NCBI RefSeq assembly: GCF_031143425.1
Contig: NW_027150034.1
Location: 80,001-144,000 of the forward strand
Direction of reading: 5' to 3'
Source of the DNA: Pleurodeles waltl
Taxonomy: Eukaryota; Chordata; Amphibia; Caudata; Salamandridae
DNA: 64,000 bases
The position numbers and the translations under genes are program-made. Of the stretch, positions 52,101 through 62,606 are shown piece after piece (position 1 is the first letter of the stretch; each line of letters starts with the position of its first letter). The notes under the pieces were generated by a model that saw only the letters and a program-made list of their open reading frames with translations, was not told where the DNA came from and did not search any database.

Positions 52101-52643
52101 TCGGGAGACTTGGGGGAACGCTGGGTGGAATGAAATTTGTGGCTCCTCTCAGATTCCAGAACTTTCTGCCACAGAAATGTGAGGAACATGTGTTTTTTTA
52201 GCCAAATTTTGAGGTTTGCAAAGGATTCTGGGTAACAGAACCTGGTCCGAGCCCCGCAAGTCACCCCTCCTTGGATTCCCCTAGGTCTCTAGTTTTCAGA
52301 AATGCACAGGTTTGGTAGGTTTCCCTAGGTGCCGGCTGAGCTAGGGGCCAAAATCTACAGGTAGGCACTTCGCAAAAAACACCTCTGTTTTCTTTCAAAA
52401 ATGTGTATCTGTCCACGTTGCGCTTTGGGGCGTTTCCTGTCGCGGGCGCAAGGCCTACCCACACAAGTGAGGTATCATTTTTATCGGGAGACTTGGGGGA
52501 ACGCTGGGTGGAAGGAAATTTGTGGCTCCTCTCAGATTCCAGAACTTTCTGCCACAGAAATGTGAGGAACATGTGTTTTTTTAGCCACATTTTGTGGTTT
52601 GCAAAGGATTCTGGGTAACAGAACCTGGTCCGAGCCCCGTAAG
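49195..52643. repeat. g-h-e-f-f-g-h-a'-i segment
   Basis: Units at 49195 g, 49578 h, 49962 e, 50345 f, 50728 f, 51111 g, 51494 h, 51878 a' and 52261 i. 49195-49961 and 51111-51877 match at an offset of 1916 bp. Two f units stand side by side (50345, 50728). The i unit has 'gtgtatctgtcc', a change shared only with 59159. Confidence 0.86.
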
Positions 52644-53394
52644 TCACCCCTCCTTGGATTTCCCCTAGGTCTCTAGTTTTCAGAAATGCACAGGTTTGGT
52701 AGGTTTCCCTAGGTGCCGGCTGAGCTAGAGGCAAAAATCTACAGGTAGGCACTTCGCAAAAAACACCTCTGTTTTCTTTAAAAAGTTTGGATGTGTCCAC
52801 GTTTCGCTTTGGGGCGTTTCCTGTCGCGGGCGCTAGGCCTACCCACACAAGTGAGGTATCATTTTTATCGGGAGACTTGGGGGAACGCTGGGTGGAAGGA
52901 CATTTGTGGCTCCTCTCAGATTCCAGAACTTTCTGCCACAGAAATGTGAGGAACATGTGTTTTTTTAGCCAAATTTTGAGGTTTGCAAAGGATTCTGGGT
53001 AACAGAACCTGGTCCGAGCCCTGCAAGTCACCCCTCCTTGGATTTCCCCTAGGTCTCTAGTTTTCAGAAATGCACAGGTTTGTTAGGTTTCCCTAGGTGC
53101 CGGCTGAGCTAAAGGCCAAAATCTACAGGTAGGCACTTCGCAAAAAACACCTCTGTTTTCTTTCAAAAATTTGGATGTGTCCACCTTGCGCTTTGGGGCG
53201 TTTCCTGTCGCGGGCGCTAGGCCTACCCACACAAGTGAGGTATCATTTTTATCGGGAGACTTGGGGGAACGCTGGGTGGAAGGAAATTTGTGGCTCCTCT
53301 CAGATTCCAGAACTTTCTGCCACAGAAATGTGAGGAACATGTGTTTTTTTAGCCAAATTTTGAGGTTTGCAAAGGATTCTGGGTAAAGAAACCT

Positions 53395-53405
53395 GGTTCG
53401 ATCCC
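53395..53405 (+). promoter_or_regulatory. B-box-like variant 5
   Basis: K version 2 counterpart of 36536. Confidence 0.3.
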
Positions 53406-55308
53406 CGCAAGTCACACCTCCTTGGATTCCCCTAGGTCTCTAGTTTTCAGAAATGCACAGGTTTGGTAGGTTTCCTTAGTTGCCGGCTGAGCTAGAGGCC
53501 AAAATCTACAGGTAGGCACTTCGCAAAAAACACCTCTGTTTTCTTTCAAAAATTTGGATGTGTCCACGTTGCGCTTTGGGGCGTTTCCTGTCGCGGGCGC
53601 TAGGCCTACCCACACAAGTGAGGTATCATTTTTATCGGGAGACTTGGGGGAACGCTGGGTGGAAGGAAATTTGTGGCTCCTCTCAGATTCCAGAACTTTC
53701 TGCCACAGAAATGTGAGGAACATGTGTTTTTTTAGCCAAATTTTGAGGTTTGCAAAGGATTCTGGGTAACAGAACCTGGTCCGAGCCCCGCAAGTCACCC
53801 CTCCTTGGATTCCCCTAGGTCTCTAGTTTTCAGAAATGCACAGGTTTGGTAGGTTTCCATAGTTGTCGGCTGAGCTAGAGGCCAAAATCTACAGGTAGGC
53901 ACTTCGCAAAAAACACCTCTGTTTTCTTTCAAAAATTTGGATGTGTCCACGTTGCGCTTTGGGGCGTTTCCTGTCGCGGGCGCTAGGCCTACCCACACAA
54001 GTGAGGTATCATTTTTATCGGGAGACTTGGGGGAACGCTGGGTGGAAGGAAATTTGTGGCTCCTCTCAGATTCCAGAACTTTTGGCACAGAAATGTGAGG
54101 AACATGTGTTTTTTTAGCCAAATTTTGAGGTTTGCAAAGGATTCTGGGTAACAGAACCTGGTCCGAGCCCCGCAAGTCACCCCTCCTTGGATTCCCCTAG
54201 GTCTCTAGTTTTCAGAAATGCACAGGTTTGGTAGGTTTCCCTAGGTGCAGGCTGAGCTAGAGGCCAAAATCTACAGGTAGGCACTTCGCAATAAACACCT
54301 CTGTTTTCTTTAAAAAATGTGGATGTGTCCACGTTGCGCTTTGGGGCGTTTCCTGTCGCGGGCGCTAGGCCTACCCACACAAGTGAGGTATCATTTTTAT
54401 CGGGAGACTTGGGGGAACGCTGAGTGGAAGGAAATTTGTGGCTCCTCTCAGATTCCAGAACTTTCTGCCACAGAAATGTGAGGAACATGTGTTTTTTTAG
54501 CCAAATTTTGAGGTTTGCAAAGGATTCTGGGTAACAGAACCTGGTCCGAGCCCTGCAAGTCACCCCTCCTTGGATTCCCCTAGGTCTCTAGTTTTCAGAA
54601 ATGCACAGGTTTGGTAGGTTTCCCTAGGTGCCGGCTGAGCTAGAGGCAAAAATCTACAGGTAGGCACTTCGCAAAAAACACCTCTGTTTTCTTTAAAAAG
54701 TTTGGATGTGTCCACGTTTCGCTTTGGGGCGTTTCCTGTCGCGGGCGCTAGGCCTACCCACACAAGTGAGGTATCATTTTTATCGGGAGACTTGGGGGAA
54801 CGCTGGGTGGAATGAAATTTGTGGCTCCTCTCAGATTCCAGAACTTTCTGCCACAGAAATGTGAGGAACATGTGTTTTTTTAGCCAAATTTTGAGGTTTG
54901 CAAAGGATTCTGGGTAACAGAACCTGGTCCGAGCCCCGCAAGTCATCCCTCCTTGGATTCCCCTAGGTCTCTAGTTTTCAGAAATGCACAGGTTTGGTAG
55001 GTTTCCCTAGGTGCTGGCTGAGCTAGAGGCCAAAATCTACAGGTAGGCACTTCGCAAAAAACACCTCTGTTTTCTTTCAAAAATTTGGATGTGTCCACGT
55101 TGCGCTTTGGGGCGTTTCCTGTCGCGGGCGCTAGGCCTACCCACACAAGTGAGGTATCATTTTTATCGGGAGACTTGGGGGAACGCTGGGTGGAAGGAAA
55201 TTTGTGGCTCCTCTCAGATTCCAGAACTTTCTGCCACAGAAATGTGAGGAACATGTGTTTTTTTAGCCAAATTTTGAGGTTTGCAAAGGATTCTGGGTAA
55301 AGAAACCT

Positions 55309-55319
55309 GGTTCGATCCC
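55309..55319 (+). promoter_or_regulatory. B-box-like variant 6
   Basis: K version 2 counterpart of 38450. Confidence 0.3.
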
Positions 55320-55691
55320 CGCAAGTCACCCCTCCTTGGATTCCCCTAGGTCTCTAGTTTTCAGAAATGCACAGGTTTGGTAGGTTTCCATAGGTGCCGG
55401 CTGAGCTAGAGTCAAAAATCTACAGGTAGGCACTTCGCAAAAAACACCTCTGTTTTCTTTTAAAAATTTGGATGTGTCCACGTTGCGCTTTGGGGCGTTT
55501 CCTGTCGCGGGCGCTAGGCCTACCCACACAAGTGAGGTATCATTTTTATCGGGAGACTTGGGGGAACGCTGGGTGGAATGAAATTTGTGGCTCCTCTCAG
55601 ATTCCAGAACTTTCTGCCACAGAAATGTGAGGAACATGTGTTTTTTTAGCCAAATTTTGAGGTTTGCAAAGGATTCTGGGTAAAGAAACCT

Positions 55692-55702
55692 GGTTCGATC
55701 CC
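55692..55702 (+). promoter_or_regulatory. B-box-like variant 7
   Basis: K version 2 counterpart of 38833. Confidence 0.3.
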
Positions 55703-56091
55703 CGCAAGTCACACCTCCTTGGATTCCCCTAGGTCTCTAGTTTTCAGAAATGCACAGGTTTGGTAGGTTTCCTTAGTTGCCGGCTGAGCTAGAGGCCAAA
55801 ATCTACAGGTAGGCACTTCGCAAAAAACACCTCTGTTTTCTTTCAAAAATTTGGAAGTGTCCACGTTGCGCTTTGGGGCGTGTCCTGTCGCGGGCGCTAG
55901 GCCTACCCACACAAGTGAGGTATCATTTTTATCGGGAGACTTGGGGGAACGCTGGGTGGAAGGAAATTTGTGGCTCCTCTCAGATTCCAGAACTTTCTGC
56001 CACAGAAATGTGAGGAACATGTGTTTTTTTAGCCAAATTTTGAGGTTTGCAAAGATTTCTGGGTAACAGAACCTGGTCTGAGCCCCGCAAG

Positions 56092-57624
56092 TCAGCCCTC
56101 CTTGGATTCCCCTAGGTCTCTAGTTTTCAGAAATGCACAGGTTTGGTAGGCTTCCCTAGGTGCCGGCTGAGCTAGAGGCCAAACTCTACAGGTAGGCACT
56201 TCGCAAAAAACACCTCTGTTTTCTTTAAAAAATTTGGATGTGTCCACGTTGCGCTTTGGGGCGTTTACTGTCGCGGGTGCTAGGCCTACCCACACAAGTG
56301 AGGTATAATTTTTATCGGGAGACTTGGGGGAACGCTGGGTGGAATGAAATTTGTGGCTCCTCTCAGATTCCAGAACTTTCTGCCACAGAAATGTGAGGAA
56401 CATGTGTTTTTTTAGCTAAATTTTTAGATTTGCAAAGGATTCTGGGTAACAGAACCTGGTCCGAGCCCCGCAAGTTACCCCTCCATGGATTCCCCTAGGT
56501 CTCTAGTTTTCAGAAATGCACAGGTTTGGTAGGTTTCCCTAGGTGCCGGCTGAGCTAGAGGCCAAAATCTACAGGTAGGCACTTCGCAAAAAACACCTCT
56601 GTTTTCTTTCAAAAATTTGGATGTGTCCACGTTGCGCTTTGGGGCGTTTCCTGTCGCGGGCGCTAGGCCTACCCACACAAGTGAGGTATCATTTTTATCG
56701 GGAGACTTGGGGGAACGCTGGATGGAAGGAAATTTGTGGCTCCTCTCAGATTCCAGAACTTTCTGCCACAGAAATGTGAGGAACATGTGTTTTTTTAGCC
56801 AAATTTTGAGGTTTGCAAAGGATTCTGGGTAACAGAACCTGGTCCGAGCCCCGCAAGTTACACCTCCTTGGATTCCCCTAGGTCTCTAGTTGTCAGAAAT
56901 GCACAGGTTTGGTAGGTTTCCCTAGGTGCCGGCTGAGTTAGAGGCCAAAATCTACAGGTAGGCACTTCGCAAAAAACACCTCTGTTTTCTTTCAAAAATT
57001 TGGATGTGTCCACGTTGCGCTTTGGGGCGTTTCGTGTCACGGGCGCTAGGCCTACCCACACAAGTGAGGTATCATTTTTATCGGGAGACTTGGGGGAACG
57101 CTGGGTGGAAGGAAATTTGTGGCTCCTCTCAGATTCCAGAACTTTCTGCCACAGAAATGTGAGGAACATGTGTTTTTTTAGCCAAATTTTGAGGTTTGCA
57201 AAGGATTCTGGGTAACAGAACCTGGTCCGAGCCCCCCAAGTCACCCCTCCTTGGATTTCCCCTAGGTCTCTAGTTTTCAGAAATGAACAGGTTTGGTAGG
57301 TTTCCCTAGGTGCCGGCTGAGCTAGAGGCCAAAATCTACAGGTAGGCACTTCGCAAAAAACACCTCTGTTTTCTTTCAAAAATTTGGATGTGTCCACGTT
57401 GTGCTTTGGGGCATTTCCTGTCGCGGGCTCTATGCCTACCCACACAAGTGAGGTATAATTTTTATCGGGAGACTTGGGGGAACGCTGGGTGGAATGAAAT
57501 TTGTGGCTCCTCTCAGATTCCAGAACTTTCTGCCACAGAAATGTGAGGAACATGTGTTTTTTTAGCCAAATTTTGAGGTTTGCAAAGGATTCTGGGTAAC
57601 AGAACCTGGTCCGAGCCCCCCAAG
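56092..57624. repeat. e-f-g-h cassette, copy 1
   Basis: Four units: e 56092 ('gcgtttactg'), f 56475, g 56858, h 57241. The h unit carries 'gagccccccaag', where a CpG is lost by G to C near 57236. It reads 'gtttttttagcc' at its right end rather than the usual h form 'gttttgttagcc'. Confidence 0.87.
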
Positions 57625-59158
57625 TCACCCCTCCTTGGATTTCCCCTAGGTCTCTAGTTTTCAGAAATGAACAGGTTTGGTAGGTTTCCCTAGGTGCCGG
57701 CTGAGCTAGAGGCCAAACTCTACAGGTAGGCACTTCGCAAAAAACACCTCTGTTTTCTTTAAAAAATTTGGATGTGTCCACGTTGCGCTTTGGGGCGTTT
57801 ACTGTCGCGGGTGCTAGGCCTACCCACACAAGTGAGGTATAATTTTTATCGGGAGACTTGGGGGAACGCTGGGTGGAATGAAATTTGTGGCTCCTCTCAG
57901 ATTCCAGAACTTTCTGCCACAGAAATGTGAGGAACATGTGTTTTTTTAGCTAAATTTTTAGATTTGCAAAGGATTCTGGGTAACAGAACCTGGTCCGAGC
58001 CCCGCAAGTTACCCCTCCATGGATTCCCCTAGGTCTCTAGTTTTCAGAAATGCACAGGTTTGGTAGGTTTCCCTAGGTGCCGGCTGAGCTAGAGGCCAAA
58101 ATCTACAGGTAGGCACTTCGCAAAAAACACCTCTGTTTTCTTTCAAAAATTTGGATGTGTCCACGTTGCGCTTTGGGGCGTTTCCTGTCGCGGGCGCTAG
58201 GCCTACCCACACAAGTGAGGTATCATTTTTATCGGGAGACTTGGGGGAACGCTGGATGGAAGGAAATTTGTGGCTCCTCTCAGATTCCAGAACTTTCTGC
58301 CACAGAAATGTGAGGAACATGTGTTTTTTTAGCCAAATTTTGAGGTTTGCAAAGGATTCTGGGTAACAGAACCTGGTCCGAGCCCCGCAAGTTACACCTC
58401 CTTGGATTCCCCTAGGTCTCTAGTTGTCAGAAATGCACAGGTTTGGTAGGTTTCCCTAGGTGCCGGCTGAGTTAGAGGCCAAAATCTACAGGTAGGCACT
58501 TCGCAAAAAACACCTCTGTTTTCTTTCAAAAATTTGGATGTGTCCACGTTGCGCTTTGGGGCGTTTCGTGTCACGGGCGCTAGGCCTACCCACACAAGTG
58601 AGGTATCATTTTTATCGGGAGACTTGGGGGAACGCTGGGTGGAAGGAAATTTGTGGCTCCTCTCAGATTCCAGAACTTTCTGCCACAGAAATGTGAGGAA
58701 CATGTGTTTTTTTAGCCAAATTTTGAGGTTTGCAAAGGATTCTGGGTAACAGAACCTGGTCCGAGCCCCCCAAGTCACCCCTCCTTGGATTTCCCCTAGG
58801 TCTCTAGTTTTCAGAAATGAACAGGTTTGGTAGGTTTCCCTAGGTGCCGGCTGAGCTAGAGGCCAAAATCTACAGGTAGGCACTTCGCAAAAAACACCTC
58901 TGTTTTCTTTCAAAAATTTGGATGTGTCCACGTTGTGCTTTGGGGCATTTCCTGTCGCGGGCTCTATGCCTACCCACACAAGTGAGGTATAATTTTTATC
59001 GGGAGACTTGGGGGAACGCTGGGTGGAATGAAATTTGTGGCTCCTCTCAGATTCCAGAACTTTCTGCCACAGAAATGTGAGGAACATGTGTTTTGTTAGC
59101 CAAATTTTGAGGTTTGCAAAGGATTCTGGGTTACAGAACCTGGTCCGAGCCCCGCAAG
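57625..59158. repeat. e-f-g-h cassette, copy 2
   Basis: Tandem copy at an offset of 1534 bp, carrying the same private 'gcgtttactg' (near 57796) and 'gagccccccaag' changes. Its first unit (57625) is a hybrid that begins as h ('ggatttcccc', 'aatgaacagg') and continues as e ('caaactctac'), marking the exchange point. Confidence 0.88.
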
Positions 59159-60292
59159 TCACCCCTCCTTGGATTCCCCTAGGTCTTTAGTTTTCAGAAA
59201 TGCACAGGTTTGGTAGGTTTCCCTAGGTGCTGGCTGAGCTAGAGGCCAAAATCTACAGGTAGGCACTTCGCAAAAAACACCTCTGTTTTCTTTCAAAAAT
59301 GTGTATCTGTCCACGTTGCGCTTTGGGGCGTTTCCTGTCGCGGGCGCAAGGCCTACCCACACAAGTGAGGTATCATTTTTATCGGGAGACTTGGGGGAAC
59401 GCTGGGTGGAAGGAAATTTGTGGCTCCTCTCAGATTCCAGAACTTTCTGCCACAGAAATGTGAGGAACATGTGTTTTTTTAGCCACATTTTGTGGTTTGC
59501 AAAGGATTCTGGGTAACAGAACCTGGTCCGAGCCCCGTAAGTCACCCCTCCTTGGATTTCCCCTAGGTCTCTAGTTTTCAGAAATGCACAGGTTTGGTAG
59601 GTTTCCCTAGGTGCCGGCTGAGCTAGAGGCAAAAATCTACAGGTAGGCACTTCGCAAAAAACACCTCTGTTTTCTTTAAAAAGTTTGGATGTGTCCACGT
59701 TTCGCTTTGGGGCGTTTCCTGTCGCGGGCGCTAGGCCTACCCACACAAGTGAGGTATCATTTTTATCGGGAGACTTGGGGGAACGCTGGGTGGAAGGACA
59801 TTTGTGGCTCCTCTCAGATTCCAGAACTTTCTGCCACAGAAATGTGAGGAACATGTGTTTTTTTAGCCAAATTTTGAGGTTTGCAAAGGATTCTGGGTAA
59901 CAGAACCTGGTCCGAGCCCTGCAAGTCACCCCTCCTTGGATTTCCCCTAGGTCTCTAGTTTTCAGAAATGCACAGGTTTGGTAGGTTTCCCTAGGTGCCG
60001 GCTGAGCTAAAGGCCAAAATCTACAGGTAGGCACTTCGCAAAAAACACCTCTGTTTTCTTTCAAAAATTTGGATGTGTCCACCTTGCGCTTTGGGGCGTT
60101 TCCTGTTGCGGGCGGTAGGCCTACCCACACAAGTGAGGTATCATTTTTATCGGGAGACTTGGGGGAACGCTGGGTGGAAGGAAATTTGTGGCTCCTCTCA
60201 GATTCCAGAACTTTCTGCCACAGAAATGTGAGGAACATGTGTTTTTTTAGCCAAATTTTGAGGTTTGCAAAGGATTCTGGGTAAAGAAACCT

Positions 60293-60303
60293 GGTTCGAT
60301 CCC
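60293..60303 (+). promoter_or_regulatory. B-box-like variant 8
   Basis: K version 3 counterpart of 53395. Confidence 0.3.
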
Positions 60304-62206
60304 CGCAAGTCACACCTCCTTGGATTCCCCTAGGTCTCTAGTTTTCAGAAATGCACAGGTTTGGTAGGTTTCCTTAGTTGCCGGCTGAGCTAGAGGCCAA
60401 AATCTACAGGTAGGCACTTCGCAAAAAACACCTCTGTTTTCTTTCAAAAATTTGGATGTGTCCACGTTGCGCTTTGGGGCGTTTCCTGTCGCGGGCGCTA
60501 GGCCTACCCACACAAGTGAGGTATCATTTTTATCGGGAGACTTGGGGGAACGCTGGGTGGAAGGAAATTTGTGGCTCCTCTCAGATTCCAGAACTTTCTG
60601 CCACAGAAATGTGAGGAACATGTGTTTTTTTAGCCAAATTTTGAGGTTTGCAAAGGATTCTGGGTAACAGAACCTGGTCCGAGCCCCGCAAGTCACCCCT
60701 CCTTGGATTCCCCTAGGTCTCTAGTTTTCAGAAATGCACAGGTTTGGTAGGTTTCCATAGTTGCCGGCTGAGCTAGAGGCCAAAATCTACAGGTAGGCAC
60801 TTCGCAAAAAACACCTCTGTTTTCTTTTAAAAATTTGGATGTGTCCACGTTGCGCTTTGGGGCGTTTCCTGTCGCGGGCGCTAGGCCTACCCACACAAGT
60901 GAGGTATCATTTTTATCGGGAGACTTGGGGGAACGCTGGGTGGAAGGAAATTTGTGGCTCCTCTCAGATTCCAGAACTTTTGGCACAGAAATGTGAGGAA
61001 CATGTGTTTTTTTAGCCAAATTTTGAGGTTTGCAAAGGATTCTGGGTAACAGAACCTGGTCCGAGCCCCGCAAGTCACCCCTCCTTGGATTCCCCTAGGT
61101 CTCTAGTTTTCAGAAATGCACAGGTTTGGTAGGTTTCCCTAGGTGCCGGCTGAGCTAGAGGCCAAAATCTACAGGTAGGCACTTCGCAATAAACACCTCT
61201 GTTTTCTTTAAAAAATGTGGATGTGTCCACGTTGCGCTTTGGGGCGTTTCCTGTCGCGGGCGCTAGGCCTACCCACACAAGTGAGGTATCATTTTTATCG
61301 GGAGACTTGGGGGAACGCTGAGTGGAAGGAAATTTGTGGCTCCTCTCAGATTCCAGAACTTTCTGCCACAGAAATGTGAGGAACATGTGTTTTTTTAGCC
61401 AAATTTTGAGGTTTGCAAAGGATTCTGGGTAACAGAACCTGGTCCGAGCCCTGCAAGTCACCCCTCCTTGGATTCCCCTAGGTCTCTAGTTTTCAGAAAT
61501 GCACAGGTTTGGTAGGTTTCCCTAGGTGCCGGCTGAGCTAGAGGCAAAAATCTACAGGTAGGCACTTCGCAAAAAACACCTCTGTTGTCTTTAAAAAGTT
61601 TGGATGTGTCCACGTTTCGCTTTGGGGCGTTTCCTGTCGCGGGCGCTAGGCCTACCCACACAAGTGAGGTATCATTTTTATCGGGAGACTTGGGGGAACG
61701 CTGGGTGGAATGAAATTTGTGGCTCCTCTCAGATTCCAGAACTTTCTGCCACAGAAATGTGAGGAACATGTGTTTTTTTAGCCAAATTTTGAGGTTTGCA
61801 AAGGATTCTGGGTAACAGAACCTGGTCCGAGCCCCGCAAGTCATCCCTCCTTGGATTCCCCTAGGTCTCTAGTTTTCAGAAATGCACAGGTTTGGTAGGT
61901 TTCCCTAGGTGCTGGCTGAGCTAGAGGCCAAAATCTACAGGTAGGCACTTCGCAAAAAACACCTCTGTTTTCTTTCAAAAATTTGGATGTGTCCACGTTG
62001 CGCTTTGGGGCGTTTCCTGTCGCGGGCGCTAGGCCTACCCACACAAGTGAGGTATCATTTTTATCGGGAGACTTGGGGGAACGCTGGGTGGAAGGAAATT
62101 TGTGGCTCCTCTCAGATTCCAGAACTTTCTGCCACAGAAATGTGAGGAACATGTGTTTTTTTAGCCAAATTTTGAGGTTTGCAAAGGATTCTGGGTAAAG
62201 AAACCT

Positions 62207-62217
62207 GGTTCGATCCC
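62207..62217 (+). promoter_or_regulatory. B-box-like variant 9
   Basis: K version 3 counterpart of 55309. Confidence 0.3.
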
Positions 62218-62589
62218 CGCAAGTCACCCCTCCTTGGATTCCCCTAGGTCTCTAGTTTTCAGAAATGCACAGGTTTGGTAGGTTTCCATAGGTGCCGGCT
62301 GAGCTAGAGGCAAAAATCTACAGGTAGGCACTTCGCAAAAAACACCTCTGTTTTCTTTTAAAAATTTGGATGTGTCCACGTTGCGCTTTGGGGCGTTTCC
62401 TGTCGCGGGCGCTAGGCCTACCCACACAAGTGAGGTATCATTTTTATCGGGAGACTTGGGGGAACGCTGGGTGGAATGAAATTTGTGGCTCCTCTCAGAT
62501 TCCAGAACTTTCTGCCACAGAAATGTGAGGAACATGTGTTTTTTTAGCCAAATTTTGAGGTTTGCAAAGGATTCTGGGTAAAGAAACCT

Positions 62590-62600
62590 GGTTCGATCCC
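62590..62600 (+). promoter_or_regulatory. B-box-like variant 10
   Basis: K version 3 counterpart of 55692, and the last one in the window. Confidence 0.3.
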
Positions 62601-62606
62601 CGCAAG

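Larger units (their letters stand above)
52644..56091. repeat. K block, version 2 (nine monomers)
   Basis: Same nine units in the same order as 35786-39232. Private differences include 'tttgttaggt' near 53081, 'aggtgcaggctg' near 54244 and 'gagtcaaaaatc' near 55409. It is also 18 monomers (6898 bp) upstream of version 3. Confidence 0.9.
59159..62606. repeat. a'/i hybrid followed by K block, version 3
   Basis: 59159-59541 is a single hybrid unit that replaces the separate a' and i units found before version 2. From 59542 the K units follow version 2 at an offset of 6898 bp. Private differences are 'cctgttgcgggcggtagg' near 60104, 'tccatagttgccgg' near 60751 and 'ctgttgtcttt' near 61584. Confidence 0.89.
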
